Assembly (NCBI RefSeq): GCF_900188145.1
Contig: NZ_FZOJ01000023.1
Span: 1 to 64,000, forward strand
Length of the DNA stretch: 64,000 nucleotides
Direction: 5' to 3'
Source: Anaerovirgula multivorans
GTDB taxonomy: Bacteria > Bacillota > Clostridia > Peptostreptococcales > Natronincolaceae
Shown here: piece after piece, positions 29,861-40,046 of the stretch
Numbering within the stretch: the stretch's first letter is position 1
How the letters are laid out: each line of letters opens with the position of its first letter
Position numbers and translations under genes: made by a program
The notes under the pieces: generated by a model
Told to the model about the DNA's origin: nothing
What the model saw: the letters and a program-made list of their open reading frames with translations, nothing else
Database searches by the model: none

Positions 29861-30259
29861 TTACCTGTTCAGTTTTTCATTGGTTCTCTCTATAAAAGAA
29901 TCTACAGCTATAATATATCGGGTATGAGTTCCTTCTCCAATTTTTTCCTTTTCATCATAAGCAATTACATTAAATGTTAGCTTTTTTCCTTCTATCTTAA
30001 TAAGCTCTGCTTCCGCATAGGCCTTCATTCCTATTGGTGTAGCAGTCAAATGCTTTACATCTAGATGGGTTCCCACTGTAGCATATCCCTCTGGAAGATT
30101 GGTATCTACCGCCTTTAATGCTGCATTTTCCATAATGCCTATCATCATTGGTGTAGCCAAAACCTTCACACCGCCACTACCAAATGAAACCGCTGTATCC
30201 TTTAATTCTACTGTTATTCCCACCTCTGCTGACATTCCTATAGACAAATTGAAATCCAT
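29861..30259 (-). CDS. Hotdog-fold thioesterase (FlK-like)
   Basis: This ~132-residue single-domain protein begins NLSIGMSAEVGITVELKDTA, has MIGIMENAALKAVD (catalytic Glu candidate) and VGTHLDVKHLTATPIGMKA (catalytic Thr/His region), as in fluoroacetyl-CoA thioesterase FlK relatives. The substrate is not predictable; many such proteins act on acyl-CoA. Two ATGs (30265 and 30259) are possible; AAGGGG fits the second better. It is divergently placed from nothing obvious and stands alone. Confidence 0.75.
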   Translation of the reverse strand: MDFNLSIGMSAEVGITVELKDTAVSFGSGGVKVLATPMMIGIMENAALKAVDTNLPEGYATVGTHLDVKHLTATPIGMKAYAEAELIKIEGKKLTFNVIAYDEKEKIGEGTHTRYIIAVDSFIERTNEKLNR

Positions 30260-30351
30260 TTCCATACACCCCTTAGCGTATTATTTGTAATAAATAATCT
30301 AATCTTCCATTATAGTTTGATAATACATGTATTCTGGTGATTTAACAAAGG

Positions 30352-31449
30352 TTACTTATATATTTCTGCTATTTCTTTTAATCTCTTGATTATAGGCAGT
30401 TTTTGTGTGCATAATTCTTCACATTTGCCGCATTCTATACAGTCTGCTGGAGTAGCATGCTTCTCCTTGATTCTTCCTTCCTGCTTTAGCCAAGCAATAT
30501 GATTTTTCATTTCTTCAGCATCCTTTAAAAGCATTAGGTTATATGCTTCTAGGTAATGATGAATATTTATTTTCTTAGGACATCTTGTACAGTATTGACA
30601 GGTTGTGCAAAGGGAATCCATATCATTCCCCATTTTTTCTTTAATTTCCTGACGTTTTTCTTCTGTGAAAGCTAGAGGGTATTTTAAGGTGTTGATGTTT
30701 TCTTCTACTTCTTCTATGGTCCCCATTCCTGCCAAGGCCACTGTAATTCCTTTTTGGGCTGCATTAAATCGAAGGGCTGCTTGATTAACAGTCTCATCTT
30801 CGTATTGTTTAATAAAGTCAAAATACCCCTGATGTTGTGGAATTAAGCCTCCCCCCAGTGGATTCATGGTGACAACACCAATATTATGCTCTAGAGCAGC
30901 CTTTATTCCCTCCTGTCGAAATGGATGATTCATAACATTATACCCCAATAGTACGCCTTCGAAAACTTTGTCTTCTATAATAGTGCGAATATCTTCTCCT
31001 TTGCAATGGGTAGAAAAAACCAAATGGTCAATTAATCCTTCCTCTTTTGCTTTAAGCGCTCCTTCATAGGGACCCCCAGGAGCCATTACTTTTCTATATT
31101 GCTTTAAGTCCATAATACACCACATATGAAAGAAATTGATTTTATCAACCCCTAGTCGATTCAAAGAGTTTTCTATCCTTCTCCTTACAGCATCTGCATC
31201 AGACTCTTTACTAACCATACTTTTTGTGGAGACATAATACTCTCCTGGCATCTTTTTAAAAGCCTTTCCAAAAATAGGTTCACTTCTATCATCACAGTAG
31301 AAGGGAGCTGTATCAAAATAATTTATGCCCAGTTCGTTTGCCCTTCTAACCACATCTACTGCATAATCCTCATCCTTCCCAAATCGCATTCCACCAAAAC
31401 CAATAACAGAAACCTTTTTGCCGGTGGCTCCATAATCTCTATAAATCAT
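30352..31449 (-). CDS. Aldo-keto reductase with C-terminal 4Fe-4S domain
   Basis: This 365-residue oxidoreductase has an AKR TIM barrel (residues ~1-270: IGFGGMRFG, the catalytic Asp-Tyr region NYFDTAPFYCD, VSTKS, FFHMWCI). A ferredoxin-like tail follows: CTTCQYCTRCP (~286-296) and CIECGKCEELC (~337-347). Such fusions are common in anaerobes and suggest ferredoxin-linked reduction. A small terminator-less gap follows. The physiological substrate is unknown. Confidence 0.88.
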   Translation of the reverse strand: MIYRDYGATGKKVSVIGFGGMRFGKDEDYAVDVVRRANELGINYFDTAPFYCDDRSEPIFGKAFKKMPGEYYVSTKSMVSKESDADAVRRRIENSLNRLGVDKINFFHMWCIMDLKQYRKVMAPGGPYEGALKAKEEGLIDHLVFSTHCKGEDIRTIIEDKVFEGVLLGYNVMNHPFRQEGIKAALEHNIGVVTMNPLGGGLIPQHQGYFDFIKQYEDETVNQAALRFNAAQKGITVALAGMGTIEEVEENINTLKYPLAFTEEKRQEIKEKMGNDMDSLCTTCQYCTRCPKKINIHHYLEAYNLMLLKDAEEMKNHIAWLKQEGRIKEKHATPADCIECGKCEELCTQKLPIIKRLKEIAEIYK

Positions 31450-31689
31450 TTTATAGCCTCCTTGTTCTTTATAGATATATGCCTTTATAATTAATTTTTA
31501 TTATACATGATATCTTTCTATTTTTCTATTTTTTGCATTTTTTCATTTATATAGTGAGACTATTTTTGTAAAATAATAAAATTCATAACATTTTTCACAT
31601 ATATGTCTTTATTTTCAATCTATATGTTTTGCATTTTGATAAATACTAATGTAGAAAGCAGATTTAATTATACTTTCAAGGAGGTTCTA

Positions 31690-31914
31690 ATGATGAACAC
31701 AAATATAAATAATCAAGCAACACCTAAGCTAGACTCCAACAATTTAAAAATCTTGGAAGATCAATTGAATTATGAATCACTAATGAACAAAAAGCTTTCT
31801 ACCTATGCTGGGTACTGCACCGACACAGAATTAAAAAACTTATGTCAACAGGCAGCGCAAAAACACAAGCAACATTATAATGAATTATTAAATTACTTGA
31901 ACTCTCATCAATAA
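31690..31914 (+). CDS. Small spore-coat-like protein
   Basis: This 74-residue helical protein (NLKILEDQLNYESLMNKKLS, followed by YAGYCTDTELKNLC) resembles the ferritin-like N-terminal part of CotF-type coat proteins. The start at 31690 follows AAGGAGG; an upstream extension to 31603 lacks a site. It lies 34 bp before a clear CotF-like gene, and the two likely share a transcript. Confidence 0.7.
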   Translation: MMNTNINNQATPKLDSNNLKILEDQLNYESLMNKKLSTYAGYCTDTELKNLCQQAAQKHKQHYNELLNYLNSHQ

Positions 31915-31948
31915 CTAAGATGAAAATAAATTCTTGGGAGGTTATGAT

Positions 31949-32233
31949 ATGAATGCTAATCATCAAGCAAGCTTTACAGAAAAAGAGCTTATGAATGATT
32001 TAATTGCTTCAGAAAAACAAGTTACTTCTGCCTATAATGTAGGTATTACAGAAGCTTCCTGTCAAAATTTGAGACAACATTTAACTAAATGCTTAAATGA
32101 AAGTCAAGATATTCAATACCAGATCTTTGATGCGATGCAACAAAGAGGATGGTATCAGACAAAACAAGCTCAAACTCAAGATGTGCAAAATGCTAAGACA
32201 AAATATAATCAAATGAAAAACGAACTACAATAA
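31949..32233 (+). CDS. CotF-family spore coat protein
   Basis: The 94-residue protein has the family core LMNDLIASEKQVTSAYN (~residues 13-29) and a QIFDAMQQRGWYQTK motif near 65-80, both typical of clostridial CotF-like proteins. Presence of such genes argues for an endospore former. GGGAGG lies 7 nt upstream of the ATG. Confidence 0.85.
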   Translation: MNANHQASFTEKELMNDLIASEKQVTSAYNVGITEASCQNLRQHLTKCLNESQDIQYQIFDAMQQRGWYQTKQAQTQDVQNAKTKYNQMKNELQ

Positions 32234-32246
32234 ATTTTACAAAAAT

Positions 32247-32286
32247 AATAGATCAGGTCTTCATCATTATGAATACCTGATCTATT
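32247..32286 (+). terminator. Terminator after the coat genes
   Basis: AATAGATCAGGT and ACCTGATCTATT form a perfect 12-bp stem, 13 bp past the coat-gene stop. Confidence 0.75.
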
Positions 32287-32294
32287 TCAATTCA

Positions 32295-32631
32295 GAATTC
32301 CTCTTAGCAGATCTGTAAAACTCTTCTATACTCAAGTCTTCTATACAAATCCTTTCTTTTTACTAAATTTCATTTCTTTATTCGATTTAATTACTGTTTT
32401 TACTTAACGAGCTTGAAAGTCATCCCCAATTTTGTTCTTGGGTAAATGCTTGCGAAAAAACTCCTCTTTTTTTACATTCTCCTAATTAAATTTTTACTTC
32501 TAACTTCTATCTCTTCACAGCTTCTTAATTTGTATTGCTTATAAATCTTTTCTTGTTCAAACCTTTTCTACATTTTTACCACTTAACTTACAATTAATCT
32601 CTTTTAATAAGATCTGCTAAGAAAAGAATTC
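32295..32631. other. 337-bp non-coding segment with complementary ends
   Basis: GAATTCCTCTTAGCAGATCT at the left pairs with AGATCTGCTAAGAAAAGAATTC at the right, apart from a 2-nt bulge. No gene spans it. A minus-strand frame ending KLGMTFKLVK is broken by stops. It could be a MITE-like unit, a decayed gene, or an RNA closed by a basal stem; I recognise no known family. Confidence 0.45.
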
Positions 32632-33028
32632 TTAGAAGAAAACTTTCTTCTTCTATTTATAGTATACCATTTTTTTTGCTATTTAGCAATAATTTTTTGA
32701 ATATTTTTAATATTATAATTTCTACCAATAGAATAAAGGAGCGAAATATTTCGCCCCTTTATATTGATCAAGATTTTTACATCATTGGCATATGAAAAGC
32801 TAATATTTTTCATGTATATCTTATTATATTTTTCAAAACTCTAAAACATTGAAATATAGGTAACTAAGGATTATATAGTAATTTTTTATATTTTTCTATA
32901 ATTTGCTATAACTTTTGGATGGGTGCCAAATGAGTGGCATTGCCACGGTTTATTTTGTATATGTACTAACATTTTATCCTTTACTTAGTTAATAGCCTAT
33001 AAATCCATGTCGATCAAAATATTATGTG
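32632..33028. other. Gap with one palindromic hairpin
   Basis: AAAGGAGCGAAAT / ATTTCGCCCCTTT at about 32736-32761 is a compact, nearly perfect hairpin, possibly a terminator. Otherwise this is AT-rich sequence without a gene. Confidence 0.5.
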
Positions 33029-33484
33029 CTATTTTGAACATGAAGAAGGATTTTTAAGTGTCGTGATACCAATCAAGAGTCTTATGTAGTGAATTCCAAC
33101 TATAGCGAAGGTTACAATTAGAAAATAATGATAGGCCTTAAGATCTTGGCTATTCATATATACAATATAAATTAATGCACCTAGATTTACCACCGCTGTT
33201 GTAATGCTCCATCGTTTGATTACTTTATTTTTTCGTTTATCTATGCTATAGACTGATAGTAGTAATGAAAAAATTCCTAATACTACTAAAATCCCTATAT
33301 ATATCCTCATCAAACCAGGGGTAAAATAGGTAGATGCATATATGTTTTCTCTACGTATCACATGTCTTAGGACACCCATTTTCTTACCAGCCAAATCTTC
33401 TAATATGATTACCCCTCCTAAAATAGCCATCTGAATCAGCCAAAACATCGTATTTATTACTATGCTTGCAAGGTTTTTTTTCAT
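33029..33484 (-). CDS. Small membrane protein of unknown function
   Basis: This 151-residue protein has four predicted membrane segments (~8-28, 56-78, 90-112, 118-140) and a positively charged loop (IDKRKNKVIKRW). I use the ATG at 33484, with AAAGGATGG upstream; the frame could reach 33538. No family recognised. Neighbours give no clue. Confidence 0.6.
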   Translation of the reverse strand: MKKNLASIVINTMFWLIQMAILGGVIILEDLAGKKMGVLRHVIRRENIYASTYFTPGLMRIYIGILVVLGIFSLLLSVYSIDKRKNKVIKRWSITTAVVNLGALIYIVYMNSQDLKAYHYFLIVTFAIVGIHYIRLLIGITTLKNPSSCSK

Positions 33485-33610
33485 TGTATTTACCATCCTT
33501 TCTAGAATATGAAAATAGTTATTCAACTCATATTCCATTTAAAGATTATTGATTCATGCTCATTTTATAAACATGCTAAAATGATGATATAAATTTCTAC
33601 TAACTAGACA

Positions 33611-33642
33611 AAACCCACTAGATTATCAAAACTAGTGGGTTT
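33611..33642. terminator. Bidirectional terminator after ynjE-like gene
   Basis: AAACCCACTAG and CTAGTGGGTTT form a perfect stem, 48 bp past the rhodanese stop. Confidence 0.8.
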
Positions 33643-33689
33643 ACTAACATCCTGACAATATCTATTGTCTATTCATTAATCATAGTTCT

Positions 33690-35051
33690 TTAATTTGACT
33701 CCCCTAACTCAATTGGGTTACTTGCATCATCCTGCCATTCATTCCATCCGCCATCGAAAAGAGAGATATTTTCTAGGCCCATTACTTCTGCATAAACAAG
33801 GACCTCTGCTGCTCTCCATCCGGTACCACAGAAAAATGATAACCTTTGGTCTGATGATATTCCCCACTCATTCCACATTGATTTAATCTCTGCTGCATTT
33901 TTCATTGTGTTGTCTATATTTCTATAATTATTTAGATCATGACCCCAGACTGCTCCTGCAGGTCTACCCTTTCCTTCTATATAGCTATACCCTGAGGTAG
34001 TTCCGATATATTCTTCCCAACTTCTAATATCCACTAATTTACTACTCTCTTGATCAGCAAGTATTTCCTTTGCTTGAGGTAAATCTACAATGTAGTTTTT
34101 ATTTACTGGCACTGTTGCTCCAAATGCTTCTACAGGTTGCTTTTCTCTTTCTTCTGTTTCTGTTTCATATCCGCCATTTTCCCAAGCAACAAAACCTCCA
34201 TTTAATACCCTTACATCTTCCACTCCCATATATTTTAATATAGTGGCTACTCTAAAGGCTGGTGTAGAGTCACTTCCATAAAGTACTACTGTAGCGTCAA
34301 CCGTTATCCCATAGTTTTTAGCGAACTCTTCTAATTCTGAATCTGACAGTCGATTCCATATAGGCCCTTCTTCTACATCATCTGTATTAATATGCACTGC
34401 ACCTGGTATATGTCCATTCAAATAATCTTCTGAAACGTCACCCCAACTAACTTCGAATATTTTATACGGTTTTCCATTGTTTCCATTTTCAATTAATTCA
34501 CTAATCCATGAAGCTGGCACCACAAGATGATGGTTAGGATAACTTTCCATAGGTAGTTCCTCATCCATGGCCCATTCTTTAACATCATAACGATATATAT
34601 TCTCTATACCTTGCTGTACAAGATATTCTGCCACTATTGAAACATCTTCACCATTAGCATCATAAAGTACCACATTCTTATCAGAAGTAATCCCTTTTGT
34701 CTTTAGAACGTCTTGCAATAAGTTATCTCGATCTTCTACTTCCATTCTAAGCCAGTTTGCTGAAAAATCAACTGCACCTTTAATATGTCCGCCTCTCACT
34801 GCTCCCTCTAATTCCCACCCAATATAAGCATCGTTTATCCTAGTATCTACAACTATCCAATCATTGTCTTCTAATTTCTCCTGTAACTCCTCTGTGGTTA
34901 TAGCTTGAATCACTGGCACCTCTTCTTTATTCACTTCATCTATAGCTACATCAGAATTATTATCAACCGATGTGTCACTGCTACATCCTGTAAAAAAAGC
35001 CAAACTAGTTATTATAAGTACACATACCATTAATTTAGATATTTTACGCAT
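33690..35051 (-). CDS. ynjE: Three-domain rhodanese lipoprotein (YnjE-like)
   Basis: This 453-residue exported sulfurtransferase has a lipobox FFTGC (~19-23). Three rhodanese modules follow. The first (~60-180, VDTRINDAYIGWELEGA) and second (~190-300) lack the catalytic Cys (VVLYDANGED and VVLYGSDSTP at that site). The third has the active loop FFCGTGWRAAE (~410). E. coli YnjE also has three modules with only the last active. It lies downstream of the ABC genes, as in E. coli ynjBCDE. Here it is a lipoprotein on the outer face of the membrane. Confidence 0.88.
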   Translation of the reverse strand: MRKISKLMVCVLIITSLAFFTGCSSDTSVDNNSDVAIDEVNKEEVPVIQAITTEELQEKLEDNDWIVVDTRINDAYIGWELEGAVRGGHIKGAVDFSANWLRMEVEDRDNLLQDVLKTKGITSDKNVVLYDANGEDVSIVAEYLVQQGIENIYRYDVKEWAMDEELPMESYPNHHLVVPASWISELIENGNNGKPYKIFEVSWGDVSEDYLNGHIPGAVHINTDDVEEGPIWNRLSDSELEEFAKNYGITVDATVVLYGSDSTPAFRVATILKYMGVEDVRVLNGGFVAWENGGYETETEEREKQPVEAFGATVPVNKNYIVDLPQAKEILADQESSKLVDIRSWEEYIGTTSGYSYIEGKGRPAGAVWGHDLNNYRNIDNTMKNAAEIKSMWNEWGISSDQRLSFFCGTGWRAAEVLVYAEVMGLENISLFDGGWNEWQDDASNPIELGESN

Positions 35052-35296
35052 TTTTTCCCTCCTAAGTAATGTTTAATATGACTTTGTTATTTTATCATCA
35101 ATTTTTATAAGCTGTCTAATTGAATTTATTAATGCTCTTACACTGTGTCATTATTATTTTTGATGGGAGTTAACTTCTGTATTATTAAAGACATGCCACT
35201 TGCTTTTTACAAAATACTTTTCTTTATATTGATTCTCTTTATTAATAACAGGGATAATAATGGCAATCATTGAAGTCACCAACCTTATTTACTGTT

Positions 35297-36322
35297 TCAA
35301 ACCTCATAAAAAACCATGTTTTTAGAATCTATCCTTAAGGAAACCTCTTCACCAACATCAAAGATTTCTTTTGCTATACTAATGGATTTAATCTCCATCC
35401 CCTTTAAAGAAATCATATAGTACATTCTGTCTCCTGCGTAACGGCTTCGGGTGATGATCCCTTTTGTATTCGTTTCTTGGTATACAGATACAACCTCTAT
35501 TTCTTCTGGTCTAATCATGGCTTTTAATTTTACTGTGTTTTGAAGTGTTGTTCTGAAATTCCCTAAAGGACTTTTGAAAATTCCATCCTCTACTTTACCT
35601 ATTATATAGTTGGTTTCACCAAAGAAGTTTGCCACTTCTTCAGAAATCGGTTTTTTATATAGTTCCAAGGGTGTTCCATATTGCTTGATTTCTCCCTCTA
35701 GCATAATGGCAATTTTATCGGAGGTCATTAGCGCTTCGTCCTTATCATGGGTTACTAAAATAGTGGTAATCTTTAGTTTTCTTTGTACTGAACAAACAAA
35801 TTCCCGCATTGTTTCTCTTAATCGTAAATCTAAATTAGAAAATGGCTCATCTAGTAACAATACCTTTGGTTCCACTGCCAATGCCCTGGCAAGGGCAACC
35901 CTTTGTCTCTGCCCACCAGATAGTTCATTAGGATATTTATATTGCTGCCCATCAAGCTCCATTAAACTCAGCATTTCCTTCACTTTTTCTTTTCTAATTT
36001 TTTTATCTACCTTTGCCATTTTTAACCCAAACTCAATATTCCCCTCCACAGTTAAATGAGGGAACAGTAAATAATCCTGAAATACAATGACTGCGCCTCT
36101 TTTTTCAACTGGTATGTTCAAAACCGACTGATTGTTAATCAATATATCACCTTGATCTGGTTCCACAAGTCCTGCAATAATTTTTAATGTTGTTGTTTTC
36201 CCACAACCGGAAGGACCCAGCAGTGAAATCATTTCTCCTTCTTCAATGGATAGGTTCATATCATTTAATATTCTTTTATCTTGAAAGCTTTTATGAATTT
36301 TCTTCAATTGAATTTGTGGCAT
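35297..36322 (-). CDS. ABC importer ATPase (YnjD-like)
   Basis: The 341-residue ATPase has Walker A GPSGCGKTT, signature LSGGQRQRVALARAL and Walker B VLLLDEPFSNLD. A C-terminal extension (~240-341) looks like a TOBE-type regulatory domain; E. coli YnjD is much shorter. It completes a complete importer with the two permeases and the binding protein. Confidence 0.9.
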   Translation of the reverse strand: MPQIQLKKIHKSFQDKRILNDMNLSIEEGEMISLLGPSGCGKTTTLKIIAGLVEPDQGDILINNQSVLNIPVEKRGAVIVFQDYLLFPHLTVEGNIEFGLKMAKVDKKIRKEKVKEMLSLMELDGQQYKYPNELSGGQRQRVALARALAVEPKVLLLDEPFSNLDLRLRETMREFVCSVQRKLKITTILVTHDKDEALMTSDKIAIMLEGEIKQYGTPLELYKKPISEEVANFFGETNYIIGKVEDGIFKSPLGNFRTTLQNTVKLKAMIRPEEIEVVSVYQETNTKGIITRSRYAGDRMYYMISLKGMEIKSISIAKEIFDVGEEVSLRIDSKNMVFYEV

Positions 36323-36356
36323 CGTTTATTCTCCTTTGTTCTCACAAGGTACTTCT

Positions 36357-37166
36357 CTATAGATAAAAATAATTTTTTGTACTGTAATAGGACTTTATGG
36401 CCTTTTCCATCATAATCAACACAACTAATGTAGCTAAAATAAATACCATACTATAAGCTGAAGCCATCATACGATCCCCACTTTGAATATAGGGAAACAT
36501 CATCATAGGAAAGGTAATAATCCTGCCCCCACCGATTAAAAAAGTTAAGAAATATTGACTAAAGGAAACAATAAAAACAAGGCTGCCAGCAGAAATGAGG
36601 CCAGGGGCAATGAGAGGCAATGTAATGTTTGTAAAGGTTTGAATAGAGTTAGCCCCCAGCACCCTTGCCTGCTGTTCCATTGATTCCCCTATGATCTCGA
36701 AGACATCCGTCAATATTCTAATGCCATAGGGTAAACAAGGTATGAGGTGTACCAACACCACTCCTATAAAACGATTTGCCAATCCTAATCTAATAAAGGT
36801 CAAGTGAATACCCATACCCACTGCCACCGGAGGGACTATGATAGGGGCTAATACCAACATTTTTATAAACTGTTTCCCCTTAAAACTGTATACCCCCAAT
36901 GTCTTAGCCGCTGGAATACTTAGGATTAAGGTAACAATCGTTACAACCAAAGAAAGCCTAATACTAAGAAGAAGGCTTTTAAGTGCTCTGCTAGAGGGAT
37001 CTAATACATGTAAAATCCCCCGCAGGCCAAACTCCTGAGGAAATATATTTGGCCAAGGCCAGCTCTTTGAAAAACTCCACACCACCAAAACCAGTAGCGG
37101 CAGAATCAATAGAAAAATCATAATATGCATAATAAAACCAGATAATGTCCTGTTTCTCTTGTTCAT
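36357..37166 (-). CDS. ABC importer permease (YnjC-like, C-terminal half)
   Basis: This ~269-residue inner-membrane subunit has six helices and the EAA-type loop EQQARVLGANSIQTF..ITLP. E. coli YnjC is one long permease corresponding to this protein plus the next; here they are separate genes. I start at 37166 (GGGTGA upstream); the longer ATG at 37181 overlaps the preceding gene by 8 bp. Confidence 0.85.
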   Translation of the reverse strand: MNKRNRTLSGFIMHIMIFLLILPLLVLVVWSFSKSWPWPNIFPQEFGLRGILHVLDPSSRALKSLLLSIRLSLVVTIVTLILSIPAAKTLGVYSFKGKQFIKMLVLAPIIVPPVAVGMGIHLTFIRLGLANRFIGVVLVHLIPCLPYGIRILTDVFEIIGESMEQQARVLGANSIQTFTNITLPLIAPGLISAGSLVFIVSFSQYFLTFLIGGGRIITFPMMMFPYIQSGDRMMASAYSMVFILATLVVLIMMEKAIKSYYSTKNYFYL

Positions 37167-37173
37167 TTTATAT

Positions 37174-38037
37174 TCACCCATTATATTTATTAAGCAGCTT
37201 AAATGTCTTGTGATAAATCCATATACATAAAAAAGAAATAAATGTTAGCACCATATTAATGGTCATAGTATAAGGTCTGTGTCTCAAATCTGCATTCATG
37301 TACTCAGCATAGGCTTGTACAGGTAATGCCCTAGGCGCCGTAGGTCCAATTAGAAAAGGTACCTCATAGGCCCCAAATGAAAAGGCAAAAATAATAATAA
37401 AGGAAGAAAAAATTGAAGGCATGGTTAGTGGGATTAACACATGCCAGAACACTTGCTTATTGGTGGCTCCAAGATTTAAAGCCACCTCTGAAAGCCTATT
37501 ATTCATATTACTTAATACAGTATATACCACCATAGCAATAAATGGCGTTCCCTTCCATACGTAAGCCAATATGATCCCAAAACCATTTTTATCAAATAAT
37601 AAAGCTGGAAATTCTGATTGTTGGCTAATAAACCCCAATGCGTAAGCCATTCTTGCTATAATCCCACTTTGCCCTAAAATATTATACACCAATAGAGTTG
37701 CCACCACATGGGGAACAATGACAGGAAGCTTATAGACTATCTCTTCCAATCCTTTTTTATGCTTACTCTTTACAATGGAATACGCAAGTAGAACGCCTAA
37801 AACCACTGAAACACTAGAGGATACAAATGCAATCCAAAGACTAAATCTCAAAGAAGTTAAAAAGCCATGGTCTGTTAATACTTCTTTATAATAATTTAAA
37901 GTGAATTCCTGCAAACCAATTGTAGGAAAGTATCCTAAACTCTGTAGAAATGCCATGCTTAACCCAGCTACAAATATCCCCAAAAGAATCGTCATAGCTG
38001 GCAGTAACATTATATATGGCTTGATTGTTTTTTTCAA
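37174..38037 (-). CDS. ABC importer permease (YnjC-like, N-terminal half)
   Basis: This 287-residue subunit has six helices and the EAA loop EVALNLGATNKQVFWHVLIP. It starts at TTG (38037) with GGGTGAGG upstream, 13 bp after the binding-protein gene. Confidence 0.85.
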   Translation of the reverse strand: MKKTIKPYIMLLPAMTILLGIFVAGLSMAFLQSLGYFPTIGLQEFTLNYYKEVLTDHGFLTSLRFSLWIAFVSSSVSVVLGVLLAYSIVKSKHKKGLEEIVYKLPVIVPHVVATLLVYNILGQSGIIARMAYALGFISQQSEFPALLFDKNGFGIILAYVWKGTPFIAMVVYTVLSNMNNRLSEVALNLGATNKQVFWHVLIPLTMPSIFSSFIIIFAFSFGAYEVPFLIGPTAPRALPVQAYAEYMNADLRHRPYTMTINMVLTFISFLCIWIYHKTFKLLNKYNG

Positions 38038-38050
38038 CTTGCCTCACCCT

Positions 38051-39304
38051 TTACAGGATGTTTTCCATCCATATTTCTTCAATAATCGGAACAAAATTTG
38101 CAGGCATTTCAGGAACTCTATGATCTAGTAGAATATGCTGTGGCAAAGCGCCTTTACCGATTTGAATCTCATCAAAGATAGCTCTTTCGGAATCACTTAA
38201 CCGGGCATTATCTAAAACCGGAAGATCTCCCCAGTTATCTGGATTATATTTAGAAGCTTGGGCTTCGACACTTAATATAAAGTCAATCACCGCCAGTGCC
38301 CCAGCCTTATTAGGTGCGTTATCAGGAATTGCTAAAAAGTGAGTATTTCCTATGGTCCCATTTTCAAATACAAATGTATTGGTTGTCCGTGGAAATTCCC
38401 CTGTCTGAATTCTCGCAGCGGCTTCATTAGAATTATAATTCATAGTCATAAAAACCTCATGATCAGCATACATATTATGCAGCTGTGCTATAGTTGACGG
38501 ATATGTTTCTCCATTTCTCCATAAATAGGGCTTTAATTCGTTTAAGTAGTCCATGGCAGGTTGAATTGCCTTAGCGATGACTTCTTTGTCTGCCTTCATG
38601 GTGATAAATTGTTCATATCCTACAATATCATAGATAATATTTCTAATAAAGGCACTCCCTGTAAAATCTGGTGGTGCTGGATAAGTGAATTTTCCTGCAT
38701 TATTTTTTACAAGCTCCATTAATTCCTCATGTCCTTTTGGTACTTGTTCTACCCTTGCTTCATCATAAACTAAAACAAATTGTGCCTTTCCATAGGGCGC
38801 TTCATATCCCTCTACCGGAAACCCAAAATCATATTTTACTTCTACTGATTCAACATCGATATATTGGTTGAAATTAGGTAACTTATGAGTAAAGGGTCCA
38901 TACAACAAATCATTAGTTCTAGCTGTGGAGAAATTCTCCCCATTGATCCAAATGACATCTGCTGTACCAGTAACATTCATTTGATTTTCACCCAGTAGCT
39001 TATTTAAAACTTGGTCTATATCCATAGGCACTCTATTTAAGGTAATGTTATACTCTTCCTTTAATCGGAGGGCTAAGAAATTGTCTAACCAGTCATTAGT
39101 CATTTGACTGCCACCCCAACCATAAAAGTTAACCTCTGTTCCTTCAGCTTCCTCTAGAATACTTTCCCAGTTTGTCTCAAGTAGATCTTCATTTTCACCG
39201 GCTACAACAGCCTCCTGAGTACATCCTACTAAATTCAAAATAAGTCCAGCTATCAATAAAAATAAAATTATTTTTCTCATAATAGTCTTTTTCTCCTTTA
39301 TCAT
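38051..39304 (-). CDS. ynjB: ABC importer solute-binding lipoprotein (YnjB-like)
   Basis: This 417-residue lipoprotein (lipobox LNLVGC) has the YnjB-like beginning EGTEVNFYGWGGSQMTNDWL and VNKLLGENQ-type segments of family 1/6 binding proteins with a large solute. AGGAGGG precedes the ATG. The ligand is unknown; the gene context with rhodaneses points to a sulfur- or thiol-related compound only by inference. Confidence 0.85.
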   Translation of the reverse strand: MIKEKKTIMRKIILFLLIAGLILNLVGCTQEAVVAGENEDLLETNWESILEEAEGTEVNFYGWGGSQMTNDWLDNFLALRLKEEYNITLNRVPMDIDQVLNKLLGENQMNVTGTADVIWINGENFSTARTNDLLYGPFTHKLPNFNQYIDVESVEVKYDFGFPVEGYEAPYGKAQFVLVYDEARVEQVPKGHEELMELVKNNAGKFTYPAPPDFTGSAFIRNIIYDIVGYEQFITMKADKEVIAKAIQPAMDYLNELKPYLWRNGETYPSTIAQLHNMYADHEVFMTMNYNSNEAAARIQTGEFPRTTNTFVFENGTIGNTHFLAIPDNAPNKAGALAVIDFILSVEAQASKYNPDNWGDLPVLDNARLSDSERAIFDEIQIGKGALPQHILLDHRVPEMPANFVPIIEEIWMENIL

Positions 39305-39400
39305 TTCAAACCCTCCTACTTTCTTAACACGTCTTTATTACTTCCATGTTTTAATACATTTTTCATGAGCTTAATTGTGATTCTTCTAGGGAATCAATAC

Positions 39401-39994
39401 TCACTCCATTGATTTACAATACTTCAGTACTACTCTAAAGCGAATGATGCCAGTTATTAAAATAATCGCATTGAAGGTCATTAAAATTGGAAAAATATAG
39501 GATGGCAGTAGTGCCATTAAAGTAAATACGATAAAAGTTTCTGTTCTCTCTGCAATACCTATATCGTAATGCATACTCTTAACCCCATCGTTTTGAAATA
39601 GAGCACCTGCAACTATAAAAGTAGTGAAATTGAAAATTACCACAATATAAAAAAGAAAATAGGCGTAATTAGCTTGTGGAAATCTATAGGTAAAGGCTAG
39701 TATATAAATAGCTTCTACCATTCTGTCTAAAATTAAATCCATATAGGCACCACCCTTTGAAGTCTTTCCTGTAAGTCTCGCCACGGTACCATCCAATACA
39801 TCTAGTAAACCAGATAACCAAAGGGCTAGAATACTAGAAATCATCCAACCTCCTGCCGCAAATAGGCTTGCCAGAGTTCCTACTCCAAAAGCTAGCCAAG
39901 TAATTGACTTAGGTGTTATATTAAGGATAACCAATTGCTTTGCCATAATATCAAATATTGGCTGAAATTTAGTACGACATTTAGTATCTATCAT
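39401..39994 (-). CDS. CDP-alcohol phosphatidyltransferase (YnjF-like)
   Basis: The 197-residue membrane enzyme carries the family signature DGxxAR...G...D...D (LDVLDGTVARLTGK, then GGAYMDLILDRM). It transfers a phosphatidyl or related group from a CDP-lipid to an alcohol; the acceptor is unknown. E. coli ynjF sits in the matching position next to ynjBCDE. GAGGAG precedes the ATG. Confidence 0.88.
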   Translation of the reverse strand: MIDTKCRTKFQPIFDIMAKQLVILNITPKSITWLAFGVGTLASLFAAGGWMISSILALWLSGLLDVLDGTVARLTGKTSKGGAYMDLILDRMVEAIYILAFTYRFPQANYAYFLFYIVVIFNFTTFIVAGALFQNDGVKSMHYDIGIAERTETFIVFTLMALLPSYIFPILMTFNAIILITGIIRFRVVLKYCKSME

Positions 39995-40046
39995 CTTTTA
40001 CTCCTCATATCATATCATTTTAGTTCTGTTACATAACAGTAATTAT

